Assembly (NCBI GenBank): GCA_003290165.1
Contig: QNQO01001825.1
Coordinates: 1 to 64,000, forward strand
Reading direction: 5' to 3'
DNA: 64,000 nucleotides
From: Berberis thunbergii
Taxonomy: Eukaryota; Streptophyta; Magnoliopsida; Ranunculales; Berberidaceae
Shown: positions 33,558 to 46,934 of the stretch, piece by piece
Numbering within the stretch: position 1 is the stretch's first letter
Layout of the letters: each line of letters begins with the position of its first letter
The notes under the pieces: generated by a model
The model's database searches: none
What the model saw: only the letters and a program-made list of their open reading frames with translations
What the model was told of the DNA's origin: nothing
Translations under genes and position numbers: made by a program

Positions 33558-35855
33558 TAGGGGTGGGCACGGGAAGGGATAGACCTTGTCCCTATCCTAT
33601 CTCGTTCGTTTGGGTTCGGGATGGAATAGACATCATCCCGACCTCATCTCATCTCAAACGAGTTCGGGACGGGACGAGACGAGATAAGCATGCACTAAAT
33701 AGCCTCCAATGAAGAATAACAAAATAATTTCATCTCACATTGTTCAAACACCAACAATGTCAAGTTTATGTACATATAACTTTCATCATAACAATATTAA
33801 ATATCATGTAAAATTTATGGTCCAATGAACTTACGGTTTTTTATGCGAAGCATCATCTGTGTGCAAGGGCATGCACTGTTTCACACCACCTAAAGTATTG
33901 TCTCACACCACCATATCAATTTTTTCTCTCCCACACCACCAATATAAACATCCACACGAATTAAAAAAAGAAATAATTTGCCTTCCCTCTCAATCAACTC
34001 AACGCTCCACTCTCTCCCCCTAATTTGATTGTCTTCCCTCCCAATCGACCCGCCACCACCACATCTTTCTCTCTTTTCTCCATCAAGCACCACAACCACC
34101 TTGCTGCCTCTCTCCCTCTCTTATCCATCAAACATCACCACCTCCTCTCCACTTCTCTCCCTTTTCTTCTATTCTCTGCCTTTTTTCTTCTCTCTCCCTC
34201 TCTTCTCCATCAAACACCACCACATCCCGCCATCTTCCCCCCCCCCACTCCACTCACTCTCCCAAAGGATTCATATTCTCTCCCAGTTCCACTCTCCCAA
34301 ATTTGAAACAGAAGTTAATAAATCTAACTGACAGAGTAGAAACATTTCATGAAATTATAATATTTCATCTAAAATTTGGAACAATAAACAATGAAAGCAG
34401 GAAAAACATTCAAATTAAACTTCAGAAAATAGTGATTACGAAAAATTCAGATTAAACACTCCCACATTTTACGACAATCACTCAAATTGTCCAGGATGGA
34501 CAGAGTATGCATTTTCACTCATTCACATTAAACAATGCGAGTGGAAGTCTCACACTCGCATAGGTCTGGGCGAATTTAAAACTCCCATTCGCATAGGGCT
34601 GGGCGAGTTTGAGATTCCAATTCGCATTGTACAATGCGTTTGGGTGAAAAAACAGACTATGTTTATTTTCTAGACAGTTTTGAGTGATTGTCGTAAAATG
34701 GCCATAATTTGCTCATTTCAAAACATTTTCAAGTGATTCAAATTATGTTTATTAGATAACTCAGAGTACTACATTTTTGTGTGATCAGTGTCAATTGAGA
34801 GTATGAATTGGCCGAAAGTCAGGGACAATACTCTGTTTTTCTTTCCTAGACAGTTTTGAGTGTTGTCATAAAATCACCATAAGTTGCTCAATTGAGACCG
34901 ATTCTCAAGTTGATCAAAACACAAAAAGAAATGTACTACTTTAAGTTACCTAATAAACACGATTCGAATTATTTGCAAATGTTTTGAAATGAACAAGTTA
35001 TGGTACTTTTACTAAAGTTGCTCAAATCTGTCTAATAAACAAAACAAGGTAGTGTCTCTGACTTTCGGCCAACTTATACGCTCGATTGAGATGGATTTTC
35101 AAGTCCATCAAACATAAAAAATTTAATAATCTGAGTGGGGGGCCAAAATAGAAGAAGAAGAGGGGACGAAAGAAACAATGGGAGTGGTTCTTCATGAGAA
35201 GAGAGGAGAAAAAGAATAGAAAAAGAGGGGAGGATAGAAAGAATGCGGAAAGAGGGTTGTGCATGAGAAGAGATGAGAATAAGAGGAAGAGAAAAGAGGA
35301 GAGAAGAGAAGAAAATGAAGGCGGGGAAAGGGCAATCCAGCCAGTGGCAGGTGGGGCGAGTGGTGTTCTTCCAGTGAATAAGAGAAAGAGGAGAGAAAGA
35401 ATGCAGGAAGGGGGTTGTGCATGAGAAGAGATGAGAATAAGAGGAAGAGAAGAGAATGAAGGTGGGATAAGAGAAAGATGAGTTGAGAAAAGACTAGTCC
35501 AAACCATCATTTGCATTTAATTTCTACAAGAATAATTGTCTTATAACCAATCTAAAATGTCAAAAAACAAAAAATTTTGTAGCTTCTATTTGATCTAAAA
35601 TATCCAAACTAGAGTTTCTATCTAAACAAAGAGTACAAAGTCAAGCTTTTAAATTTTCAAACATCAGATGTTTTGATTTAATATTAACACATCCTAAACT
35701 TTCATTTAGAAGAGTTGTTTGATCAAAATTAGTAATAATAAATATTAAATAAATTAGTTAGGGGCAGGACGAGATCAAGACGAGTTTGATCAATTCAAAA
35801 ATGATTGAAAAAAATAGGACATGAACGAGATCGCGGGATGAGATGCCCATCCCTA
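33558..35855. mobile_element. hAT element (perfect 8-bp target duplication) with MULE-related interior
   Basis: Left end TAGGGGTGGGCACGGG and right end GAGATGCCCATCCCTA are inverted. ATACTTGG flanks both ends (33550-33557 and 35856-35863). Length is 2298 bp. Near the ends are several GGGACGGGACGAGAC-like repeats. Inside, 33867 onward matches the 20035 Mutator-like left end (CACACCACC.. motifs, then CTGACTTTCGGCCAACTTAT at about 35057), so a relative of that element was inserted here. A GA-rich stretch follows (35130-35480). No hAT transposase seen. Confidence 0.88.
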
Positions 35856-35863
35856 ATACTTGG

Positions 35864-36260
35864 TATATGATTTAGTATGCAGACTTTCTTACATACTGGG
35901 CACACCGTTCCATGTGAATTCGAACGTGCATATAATGATATGCATGTCATGGATCGAACTTCGAGTGAGATGTCATGACCCTCGATGTGACACCCCACTT
36001 GAAACATGCACGCTCCGAGTGATTTCGAACGCAAGGAAGGCACATTTGAGTTAGATGTGTTTGGCATAGGAAAAGAGTGCGATTATGAAAAAGAATCGGA
36101 GTTTTTGTGCAATAATGAGAACATAAAATTTACCCTAATGTGAAATCTATATTAAATTACTTTGTTAGTATATATGGATGATTGTTTCAAGGGAAGAAAC
36201 TAAATGTTCGTTCGGTCATTGAATGAGAACTTTGTGTCTTCCTTAAGGTAAAATGTGTAT
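35864..36260. repeat. right part of an inverted TG..CA-family copy
   Basis: The reverse complement matches about 59220-59530: CACCGTTCCATGTGA, the CATGGATCGAACTTCG region, and GAAACTAAATG..CATTGAATGAGAACT. With 32654-33557 it forms one older insertion, split by the hAT element. Confidence 0.65.
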
Positions 36261-38180
36261 TTGTTTATATTTCAATAATTGTGAATTGACTAAGCTTTGT
36301 ATTTCGTTAGACGTAAATTGCTCACATCAATATTAAAAAATCGACAAAAATTGTATTTATGATAAATAGAAATTACATTTATTTGTTTCTAACTATTTCG
36401 TCCGGGGTGATAAGTCTCTGCAGGTTAGACTTGTCATGGTTAGCCTCACAGCGTATGTATAGGTAAAATATACTTTTACTATTAGACATGGTTAAATCGC
36501 CAAAAACAGACAACATTGCAAGAAGGCTCATATTGCTAACTAATGTACTGTTTGGGGACATAACAAATTTGTACTTCCAATTTGACTTTCCAAAAGAAGT
36601 ATGGATAACTCTCACGGACGAGGTAGGAAGAAATGTACCCAGAGGCGAGAACTTTAGTCAGTCTTCTAGGGGGGAAAAAAGGAAGTATAGTCAGTGGTTT
36701 AGTCAGTACCACGATCGGAGTCCTCTATTCAATGGAACTAGCGGTGGAATCGATTGCTTATTGTAACCTTATGGTCAATCCCAACGATGGTTAGCTGTGC
36801 AGAAAGAATTGAGATTGTGGTGTGGCAACGGGATACAAATTAGTACATGGCGAACAATCATTTTCTGATGTGTTTTGCAATTGGGCCACCCCATTTAGTT
36901 GCATACGCCAAGATGTGTATTCTCTCAGTTTTGTGAGTGCTGAGCTCCTTGCTGACTCTTCCTGTATGTTCCTTTTTTTCCTTATAGTTATCAAATTTTC
37001 TTGCTGGATAGAAGAAGTAAAGAACTAAAAAAGTTAGATCTCCGGCCTTCCTCACCTTCTTGATCTTACCCCGACTCAACAAGGAAAGAAGTTCAAACAT
37101 AAGCCGGTAGGATCTATTTCATAATCCATTGATTCCATTCTACAAATGGTCACACATCAGTTCTCTTCCTTTATAAGGTTGTCTTAGGCTGTGAGCCTAG
37201 GTGAGATGTGAAACATTACTTGACCGTATCACCTAGCATAGTTATGTGGGCAGGTCCTAGCTGATCGCATATTGTCATTAACGTCTACCGCCTCACAAAC
37301 ACATTGATCTTTGAAAAACAAAAAGATGGAAATACCCAAAATGGTTAATTGAATTAACGCCTTAGAAACACTAGGATAGACACTGCCTGTAACCTAAATT
37401 CCCCACCTCTTGTGGTTGTGCTCCTTGACTCACAAGTCAATTCTCTTATTTTCTTTTTATTCCCTTCTTTCAATCAGGACTTCAATTTAAAATTTTCTAA
37501 ACTATGATTTTGCTCACCTTAGTCCACCCATTTTCCTAAGCAATACATCCAAACAGCGAAGGTTTGAGGTAGACAATTCAGAATAGCCTTGATAACTTAC
37601 CCCTATCCCTCTGCCGATTAATATTTCCTTACCCATCCAATTTGAGAACCCAATGCCATAATGGTATACCAACTTGATACACAAGCATCACTTACATCAA
37701 AACACAAATTTTGAAAAGAATATTTGTAACACTAAGCATGCATCTCTTCAAAGAAAAAATTTGGGCAATTAGACACTGTTTGAAAAGCTTCAAAAAATTT
37801 CACATCAAGCACTTGAATATTTGACCCATTCACGGCAATTAGCTAAATTCAGATTGCTCTCACTTTTATAACTACTACATAGAATTCATTCCAACAAACG
37901 TTTATAGCATCCCCACTGAACTTCTAGTATATTGTCATGATTCCCAAAGTATAAAACTCAATAACTTATGCACAAATTAATGAAAACAACTTCAAACAGC
38001 ACGCGATTGATGACAATTTCTAGTACTCTACTGATAACAAATCTAACATAATTTGACAAACTCAACGAAACAGAATCCAATACAATAGACATCAGATCTC
38101 AAAACAAACAACATGGAAGAAACTAACAAAAGGGAGGTAAGAAAGAAGATCTTATCTCAAATCCGAATTGGTTCCAGAAA
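36261..38180. other. no gene recognised
   Basis: 36480-36770 is less AT-rich than its surroundings and open for 92 codons from an ATG at 36488, but I recognise no domain. It could be organellar or transposon-derived. The rest is AT-rich and noncoding. Confidence 0.4.
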
Positions 38181-38576
38181 TCACTCGCTCTGATTCTTCA
38201 ACTTCTCAATACGCTGGTTGAGCTGCTCGATTTTGACAACAAGGCCGGTGACAGAATAGAGGAGCCAGTAGAAGATGAGAGCGGAGGCGATCAATAAGGC
38301 GTTTCGCTGGCTCTTCATGATGGACTTCTGATGGCGGAGATGTTCAGACGGGGTGCAAGATTCAACCTCACAAGATGGACGATTCTCGTATTTCCAGTAG
38401 ATGTCCATCAGTAAGAAGAGGCAGAAGGGAACCACCGTCATGAATGGTCGAAGGAGGTTGCGAGTCACCGCGATCAAACCCTTGCGGAGGCTCTGGAGGC
38501 CTGGTAGGGTTAATAAGAGCACCATTATGGCCTCTGCTAACGCTGCGTAGCCGAGAACTACCCATTCCAGAGCCAT
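38181..38576 (-). CDS. BAP31/YET-like ER transmembrane protein (plant short form)
   Basis: An intact intronless frame of 131 residues, the usual size of short plant B-cell-receptor-associated-31-like proteins. It starts MALEWVVLGYAALAEAIMVL. Three membrane segments are predicted by eye at about 5-25, 43-61 (FMTVVPFCLFLLMDIYWKY) and 92-113 (NALLIASALIFYWLLYSVT), followed by a short helical tail (KIEQLNQRIEKLKNQ). BAP31 relatives are ER membrane sorting and quality-control factors; the plant short forms lack the long cytosolic coiled coil. The start is the first ATG after a GA-rich leader (38577-38690). Confidence 0.85.
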   Translation of the reverse strand: MALEWVVLGYAALAEAIMVLLLTLPGLQSLRKGLIAVTRNLLRPFMTVVPFCLFLLMDIYWKYENRPSCEVESCTPSEHLRHQKSIMKSQRNALLIASALIFYWLLYSVTGLVVKIEQLNQRIEKLKNQSE

Positions 38577-38699
38577 TCGAGGTGTTGGTTATGGAGATCG
38601 CGAAGAAGAACTAGGACGAGAGAGAGAGAGTGAGTGAAAGCTTTGTTGAAGGTTTGATTAGTTGAGAAGGAGAGAGCAGCTGGCAATGAAGGGGAAATC

Positions 38700-40413
38700 T
38701 GGCTTTTGTAAAAGACTGCTTTGCTTCCTTGTGGGGAATTTTGTGCTTTTTTGGGTGTGGGTTAGTTTACTTTGGGGTGAAGAAAGGAATCAAAGGTTAG
38801 GATTGAGCAATGACTTCCAACTAATTTCAGTATGTTGATTTTAAGAAATATTTAGGGTAAAGAAAAAATGATTATATGAAATATATATAATGAATTTCGA
38901 GGATATATGAAATATGTGGAAAAAAAAAATATGCAAGTAATAAATTTATTAAACACATTAAAGAAAACCCAAATATCAAGAAATGAATCAAATCTATCTT
39001 ACAAATCAAAATGGCGTTTTAAGGAATTAGAGATAAAAGATGGCTATGACTGAAAGTTTGAAAATATGTTAAGGGTTGAGATTTATTTCCTATAATGATA
39101 TATTAGTGAGTATAACACAACTATAAGGGCAAAGAAAATGAAAAATAGTGAAAAAAAAAGTTAATAGAATGTACATGTGGATGACAGATAAAATTGTGTT
39201 TTTTTTCTCAAAATTAAAATTGTCATAACTATTTACTTGGTTGTTGAATTTCGGTAAACTTGGTATCGTTGTAATGCATTTTTTGAAAATATTTTCAATG
39301 AAACCAATGATCAATATAAACGCTAAAATTTAAAAATATATATTTTATTGCTAAATAATGTATAATGCATTTCATGTCGTTAGTATTTTTAAATAAATGA
39401 GACGGGTAGAGCATCCTATGAAAAAAAAATTAGACAAACATCTTAATGCATATTTAAACAAAAATCTTAAACTTCATGTTTTGACGAATTCAAGGTTTAG
39501 GGGAGAATTCACTCTCGGCTTCCAACTAAATCAAATTTTGACCGAGTCTAATACTAAACTTTATATTATATATTTTGTTTACCTTAGAATAGGTTTGCGT
39601 TTCAAAACTGATTGAGGGCAAAATTAGGGATAGTGACGAGGGTGTTGAGTGCATGATATTTAGCCAAAAAAATAAAATAATAATACGTGGAGTGCCAATG
39701 GCATGGGGAATACCCTAGATAACTATCAAGAAAAATGAACAAAAAGATTAAAAAAAAAAAAAAAAAGGTTGATGGAATGCATGTCACGGAGAGATACAAT
39801 TTTTGTGTTTTTTTTAATACAAATCATCATAACTATCTACTTAGCCATGAATTTTAATAAACTTGATATGGTTGAAATGCATTTTTGAATATCTTTCCAA
39901 TGAAACCAATCATTAATACAAACACTTAAAGTTTTAAATATGCATTTTACGCCATACGCATTTTTTTCAAAAAATAACTGTAATCTAATGCACTTCACGT
40001 CTACATATTTTCAATATTAAGACACATAGAGAGACAGGAAAGGGTGTTTGGCTAAAATTTATGTTTGCATAAGACTGAAATACCCCTAGCCAAAGTTGAG
40101 CGTCGAAGGCATGGGGAATACCCTAGTCAATATATAATTAGAAACTAAGTGGGTGGTTTTAAAAAGAAGAAATGATAATTAGAAAATCATGGTGTGGTTT
40201 CAAAAATCAATAAATAATTAGAAAAACCTCAAAATTTACGAAAACAAATCCCGAAATTTTTTCAAAAAACCTTAAAATTTATGAAAAAACCTAAGGAAAT
40301 TTTCAAAAAACACTAAAAAAAATGTAATTTTTTTCTTTCCCCCTTTTTATTTTCGTAATTTCAAAAAAAACGAAATTTTTGTGAGATCTCATTCCTTAGA
40401 TAGGGGTAGGTTA
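38700..40413. repeat. AT-rich region with a diverged internal duplication
   Basis: About 39165-39385 and 39770-40010 are diverged direct copies (CATAACTAT..ACTTGG/ACTTAG.., AATGCATTTTTTGAA, CAATGAAACCAAT). GGCATGGGGAATACCCTAG also occurs twice (about 39701 and 40110). No coding sequence recognised. Confidence 0.6.
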
Positions 40414-40560
40414 TAAGAACATCTCCAATGTGGATGGATAAGAGGACAATTCATCCCCAAAAATGGATAAAATTACCCACCTCGCTATCCATAGATAGCA
40501 GAAAGCAGATGACTTGTCAAAAAGTCAACCGACTTTTCACAAGCCATCCAGCTTTCAAAC

Positions 40561-41799
40561 TATGGTTGAAAATCAAACCGACACTTTAGTTTTTTTAAGA
40601 AATCGTGAACTGAACCGAAAATTTCGATTTTAGTGTTTAAGAAATTAAACCAATATGCTCACCAACTGAGCCAAACTGAACCGACTCGATTGGTTTGCTT
40701 TTTTAGTTTGTGGAGATTTTTAAAGAACAAATATAATTTATAAAGTCTTGAGAGCTGATCTTTGGATTTGAATGTGTCTAAAAGCCTAACATAGAAAGTC
40801 AGATGCTTCAAATTAATCATTGATGAGGATAGGGAAGGGTTTTGTTCAATATGAGGAGACATAGATTCTAGAGGATGAATGGGTGAAGATGAATTGAATG
40901 GGTTTGTAAAAGATTTGGTTTTGGTGGTGAGAGAGTCAATCGTCAAGTGAGTTTGCGAGAGAGAGCTTACTAGTGGTTGTAGTAGCATGTTGTTGCAAAC
41001 AACATTGGAGAATTGCTTTATTTGGGGGGTTTGCTTCTATAGAGATGAATTTTGGAGTGTAGAGATAAAGGGAACTAGGGAAGAAGATGGGGCTATTTGG
41101 GTACTTCTCTTTAATCTTTCTTTTTACCTTTCATTTTATTATATTTCTTGCATGGAGATGGAAATGGAAATGGAGATGGAGTTCCATTCAATATCAACCA
41201 CAAATATCTCGCCCTGTGGAGCCCAGAGGGTTCTTTTCGACCCGGTCATGTGTCACGATCTGAAAAGATGATGAATCCATCATCCTCCCTTCTGTCATCC
41301 TCTAAAAAAGTACCAAAAATCTACTCTCTTACCTATGTAAATGACAACTTTTTCACATCTCTTTTTTTTTTTCACCCAACCTAATTCAATTTTCAACTTA
41401 AATGTGGTATTATTTCAGTCCTAGTTGGAAGCCTTCTCTATGGATAAGAGAGTTTGTTCCAAAGTCAACTTTGGAGACACTCAAGAGTATTGAGTAAATC
41501 TTACTTTATTGGCCTTTTCAATATTAAAGTATCAATATCAAAGTATACTACTTTATTGTACACTACTTTATTTGCCTTTTCAATGTCAAAGTAAAAATAC
41601 ATAGTATTTTAAATATATATTTTTAAACATGTATGTGGTATTTCGGCCCTTTTTTTCAATTTTATTGAATTCAAAACCAAAAACCGAATCACACTTCTTG
41701 GCTTTGCAACTCCCTAAACCGAACCGAAACTGTAAAAAAAAAACCAAACAAAATTTGTTGGTTTGGTTTGGTTTGGTTCGGTCGGTTTGTTCAACCCTA
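40561..41799. mobile_element. hAT-like element nested in the Harbinger element
   Basis: Ends TATGGTTGAAAATCAAACCGA and, on the right, reverse complement TAGGGTTGAACAAACCGA. Flanks TTTCAAAC and TTTCACAG agree at six of eight bases. Subterminal AACCGAACCGAA-type repeats are typical of some hAT elements. A GAGATGGAAATG repeat lies near 41153-41180. No transposase. Confidence 0.6.
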
Positions 41800-42192
41800 T
41801 TTCACAGCTAATCCTTTTTATATGGCTATTTGCCCTGCCTTCCTATCACCATCATTCTAATAATTTGTTTTTTTTAAATAAAATTTATTATTTCGATTGT
41901 TCATCAAATATGTGCATTAATTTTGTGTGATTGAGACACTTTTGATAGAATAATACAAATAATGTAGTATCATTATTACTCAATAGTAATAGAGATGAAT
42001 TATGTCCTTCTAGTATTAATAATATGCTTGCAATAAGATAGATAACAGTTTAATAAATTAATAATTGAGTTCACTCAAGTATCCAATGTGAAATTATTGA
42101 AATGAACTCATTCAACTTTTTCATTTTATTTTTGCAAACATATGTTCAATTATTTCACATTTTCTCTTCTACTCACCTTTTGCTAATTACAA

Positions 42193-42914
42193 ATGTCTCA
42201 TACTAGGAAGAATCCTTATTTTCAACTAATAAAAGACAATGATGAATCTTGTCTAAGACATGTTCAACACATTGATGACATCATCACACTATGTATTGTT
42301 GCAATCCAATATCAAAATAAGATCAAGGCTCTTCTCACGAGGGTTCCCATAAAAAATACAAGTCATTAAGCGTAACAAAGAAGGTCATCTACGACTGTGG
42401 AATGACTACTTCGCAATAAAACCAACTTATCTGAATTTTTATTTTCGTCGTCGTCGTAGTCAAATAAGTAAATGTATGTTCGTCTGCATCTTGAACGCAT
42501 TGAAGGAACATGATTGCTACATTCAATAAGACATCGATGCAACTGGGAGGAAAGGCCATTCATCTTTGCAAAAGATAATGGCCGCAATTTGTATGCTTGC
42601 ATATGGTTCTCCAACCGATCAACTCAACTAATTGGCATGTTGAACCACTTTTGAAGGTTTGTAATTTCCATCAATGGTGGTCAGTACCTATGAAAGCCAA
42701 CTCAACATGATGTTCAAAATGGTTACAACATCAAGCAGAAACTTGAGGATTTTTAGGCATGTTGGAAAGTTTGGATTGCATGCACTGGCAGTAGAAAATT
42801 GTCTAGTGGCTTGGTATGGAACTCATACAGGCCATTTGATTAAACCTATCATTATCCTTAAAGTCGTTGCAAATGGGTCACTATGAATTTGGCACCATTT
42901 ATTCGATGTGGTCA
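42193..42914 (+). pseudogene. Harbinger transposase, N-terminal part
   Basis: Starts MSHTRKNPYFQLIKDNDESC and continues through broken frames with RVPIKNTS, KIMAAICMLAYGSPTDQLN and a region ending KPIIILKVVANGSL*IWHHLFDV. These match the Harbinger/ALP1-type DDE nuclease up to the WIWHxFFG motif. The frame stops exactly where a TG..CA insertion begins (42915) and resumes at 53697. Confidence 0.75.
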
Positions 42915-43292
42915 TGATGTCCTATTATACTAGCATACAACTTAATACCCTGCTTTATAGTCGTAGTAGAATAAGTATAGATCGTTCTAAACCGGGGATT
43001 AGAGGGCTTGCTAACTAACACTAAGGGTAAATAAAAGACAACTAACAAACTAAATAAGGAAATGTTGGGGGTTGGATTCTTCTAATTTTAAACTAAGATA
43101 ATTACTGCAACTATATTAAAAACTTAAGGAAAGTCGATGATGAGAGACCTTCACACACTAAACACATGCTCATGAACTAAAATCAAATAGTTCATTTACT
43201 AACTCGTGAATGAAAATGTTCAAGATTAACCGTGACCGCATTGCATTAACCTTATTATTTTCCTAAATTCATTGAATTAAATTCAACGTCGT

Positions 43293-43976
43293 TGATGTAG
43301 TCGATTCCTACTCTCCTTCCTTGCAGCTTACCTAGACCTAAACAAGTAGCACACGTTAGCCAAGGACCACCGTGCGGTGGCCGATGGCACTCCAATGCTT
43401 AAGTTAGATAAGGCTTAGGAGAGGCTTATAGCTGTAAATTGGGTTTATGTTGCGTACCTTAAGTTTATCAACCTTATCTCCCTTTTATAGTGTAAGAGTC
43501 CTTGATCGACTAGGCATTTGGTGGCATAGTTTAGGGAAAGAGATCTTGCTGGAGATCCTTTCCTGTTTTGGAGTTGTCCATGTGGGATAATTTCCCCACA
43601 TGACTTGTGCTCCTAGATCTGCGAGAGATGTTTCCATTTTTTAGTGTTGTCCATGCAAGGAAGCTTCATTGCACGACTTATACTCTAGTATTTGTTTTCT
43701 AGTCGGAACTGATGTATTACTGGTTTGCCTGTCTTGGGTCGATCCCTCAGATACTTGCCTTATCAGGGTTTACGAGTATTGGGCTTTACCGCGTGACAAG
43801 TGGGCTTAGTGGCTCATTGCAATTCGGGTCCAACGTTTTGGAATCTGCCAATAATGGGCTTAATGTTGTCTGGGCCTTGCTGGATTGAGCATGCAATCGG
43901 GTCTGCCTTGTTCTATTGACGGGATTATCAGAACACGTGTACGGTGCTGATCTGAGGAAGGTTTGATGTATCATCA
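43293..43976 (-). repeat. 3' LTR of the Tat-like element
   Basis: 684 bp, TG..CA. Matches 51898-52601 along its whole length with scattered substitutions and small indels. Downstream of the antisense ORF in element orientation. Confidence 0.9.
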
Positions 43977-44134
43977 GCTACTCCCTCCGAGTGGGTGGTC
44001 CATCTTATCGATCCGCCAAATCATTTCATGAAGCAGCTGTGTGGTCATGATGATTGAATTTGCGTTGTTTCCTCGAGTGGCGAGTTGAATAAATTAGGCG
44101 CGCGTCAGCTCAAAAAAAAGAAATGCGAGAGTTT

Positions 44135-44271
44135 TGTATTCTATATAGATCTCTTCCCTGTGGAGTGTAGCCTTTTTACCTTTTCGATCTCAAAGACTCT
44201 ATTTTGTCATACCACATTTTGCGTTTTGGACTTTGCTTAACCCTCGTATTTGAAAGCTTGTGTTATCTTTA
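44135..44271 (+). promoter_or_regulatory. TATA-like promoter before the antisense ORF
   Basis: TTCTATATAGATCTC at about 44139, with a CT-rich leader, lies about 130 bases upstream of the antisense ORF start ATG (44272). A second plus-strand TATA-like box (GCCTATATATAGGC, about 48532) precedes the short frame starting at 48572. Confidence 0.45.
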
Positions 44272-46700
44272 ATGGCGGGCCGAAATCAACTTTCCGATGA
44301 ACTGTTCATTAAGGGCCACAAGTTTTTTGAGGAGTGGTTGCTCTCTAAATCGAATCTGGAAGTCTTTCGTAAAACATACGGGATTCCTGATGATCTGGTG
44401 CTATGTACTCAAGGCGCCGATTTTACGCCATTGTCTCCTTCTAAAGATTTTACCTCGGTATTGCGTCCGCTCAACTAGTATCGAATGGGTATATGACTGT
44501 GATTGTCGTTCTGATTAAGGCTAAGGATGTTGGCATCCGAGTATCTTCGAGGGCGCTTCAACTGCTTACTTCTCATCGGATAAACGAGCACACTGTGTGT
44601 GCTGACGTCGCCGGACTGCTTCGGCAACCTGCATGATAATTTTAAATCCTGGCAGAAGTTCTGTTTCATGGCTCCTGCGGACTTTTCGTACTTTGAGCTC
44701 GCTGGTCATCCGATCAAGCATCAATTTTTAGGCAACTGAGTAAGAACTCTTTTTCTAGTCTTGCTTATGTTAACTGCATATTAGATTGACCTTTGTGGTT
44801 TTTGCAGGGAAATTCCCAACTTCTCCACTTTCTGTTGAGGATAAAGTAACTTTGGATGCGTTTCGCGACATGCCTCATTTGTGGATAGTGGATGTTATTG
44901 TGTCTTTTAATGTCGAGCGCAGCAGACTGTTGGCTCCTTGGCATGTGGCTCTTACCCTTTTCAGGGTTTCAAAGCCTAAGCTCGAAGGCGTGTCTTTTTT
45001 GAGGAAGAGGGAACTTTCCAAAATTAAGATTCCAAGCCCTTCAACGAGGGCAGAAATAGATAAGACACTCCCTTCTCCTGTGCATCTAAAGAGGTCTCGT
45101 GTTTTTCTTAGATCTATCCGCAGGCACTTGGCCTCGTTTGAGGGACGTGACGCTGCTGAGCAAGTCCATGATGAGAATATTGTTTCTGAGGGGCGTGGTG
45201 ATCAGGCCAAGGCCCTACTTTCCCTTCTTGACTTGGAGAGGGACTATCTAGAGATGGTGGGCATGGAGGACGTAACCAAACTGAGTACCAAGCAGAACGA
45301 GTTTCTAAACAAAATGCTGCTACAATCAAGCATGGAAGCTTCGTCTGGTCATTTCTTTTCAATAAAAGGACTTTGAGCTCCACCATTTTGTGGATCATGA
45401 ACCTGTTGAGGGGTTTCCTCTATGTCACCCATATTGTCCTCTATCTCGTTCCCGTCCCCACATTGAATTGACGACGGGTCCAAGGAATAACTCGCTTCCC
45501 TTTTCCCCGTCAAATGATACTGAATCAGTGCGTGAGAAAGAGCCGATTGTTGTGGGCAAAGGGAAAGCTATAGATGATGGCCCTGATGCTGTGAAGATAG
45601 TCAAGGGCGGTGCTAGGGTGATTCCGGTTCCAAAGGATCTCCATTTGGATGCGCAGATCAGTCTGTTTGCTCCAGATGTAGTATGGATGAGCAACCAAAC
45701 TCGGTATCAAGAGGTTGACATTTCTTACGCTTCGAGGAAACATATTAATAGGTGGAATGAATGGTTGGCTAACTGTGCTCTAGAGCTAGTGGGAGAGACG
45801 CTAGAAGAGTGTATTGATAAAGGGCAGAAACATCTCGTGTTGGGGTTGTCATACCTGAATCAAGTGGTCGCAGCTGGAACTGAAGTTGAAGCCACTCGTG
45901 ACAGGGTGTATACTATGGAGTGAGTCTTTGCAAACTTGTAGATGTCATACTCTGACGCTCTCTACTAGATTCAGTCATTGAATAAGCAACTTGAAGCTGG
46001 CTCAGATGTTGGTTTGGAGTCCAGGTGCAGGAGATTGGTTGCTCAGAAGGTTTGCTTGGAAACGCTTGAGTCCAACCTGGAGAGGGCTATCTTTGCAAGA
46101 CCGTGGCTGGAGTGCAGGTTGAACTGCAGGCTCTGCATGCTAAGAGGGACAAAAAGGAGTCCAAATGGATTGTCCGATGTCAGCGGTTAGAGGCTGATGT
46201 TGATTTTAATGCCAAGAGTGTGTGGACCGTTGAAGAGCAGCTCCTTTTGGCGTAGAATGAGCTAAGTGTTGTCAATGATAAGTTGGGTGTTGAGCCGTCC
46301 AAGACTGACTTCATGTCGGGCAAATTGGAGCGGCTATAGCAAGAGTTTGCTCAATCAAGGGTACGCGAGAAGAAGCTTCTTAAGGCCCAAGGCATGTTTT
46401 AGTTCAATAGAGTTGTGCATGGAAGGCTGGAGCTATTGCATCTGATGAAGGGGAAACATCCTGATTGGGATCTATCCTATTATAAAGAGATTGCATATGC
46501 AGAGTTTGGAGTGCTTCAGATTCGTTTGAAGAAGAAAACGACCTTGATGAGGAGGATCGAAAGGTAGCACGTACATATGTGTCTCTTGCTTCTTCCCCAT
46601 CTAAGTCTTGTTTTGTTGTATCTGATTCTTGTCTTGATGAGGGGTGAACCTTTATTTTCTTTTTGGATTGTAAATGAATAGTATTTTGCACATTTTTTTT
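44272..46700 (+). pseudogene. antisense extra ORF of the retrotransposon (Transposase_28-like, coiled coil), spliced and damaged
   Basis: Runs opposite to gag. Starts MAGRNQLSDELFIKGHKFFE. Later pieces include NFKSWQKFCFMAPADFSYFE, then after a likely intron (ACTGA/GTAAGAA near 44740 to TTTTTGCAG at 44807) KFPTSPLSVEDKVTLDAFRD. Further pieces are 45390-45922 (KHINRWNEWLANCALEL..) and, after a second likely intron ending TAGATTCAG, a coiled-coil part (SLNKQLEAGSDVGLESRCRR..). This resembles the 'putative gypsy type transposon' family, found as antisense ORFs in Tat elements. Several stops (44476, 45374, 46254) show decay. Function is unknown. Confidence 0.65.
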
Positions 46701-46934
46701 TACCTTTGCTTTCTGCTAGTTTTAAGCTGTTTTGTCTTATTTTGACATTAATTGTCAGATGAGAGGCTCTGCTAGGCCAGGAAGCTTTATGATTGATCTG
46801 TTGCTGAGAGTTTTGACTCTTTGTGATGCGATAGTTCGTGCGATTCTTGTCAGAATTTCCTTAGAGATCAATGAGTGTAATTCACACTTTGTCTGGCGGC
46901 TTGGCTGTATGTTGAACCAGCAATTGTTGTTGCT

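Noticed and set aside
34025..35516. Ser/Pro/Leu-rich frames on both strands
   Set aside because: CT/GA-rich interior of the hAT element; no domain and no start context.
36480..36770. Possible organellar DNA or small gene
   Set aside because: Composition differs from the surroundings and a 92-codon frame is open, but no recognisable protein or organellar gene could be named.
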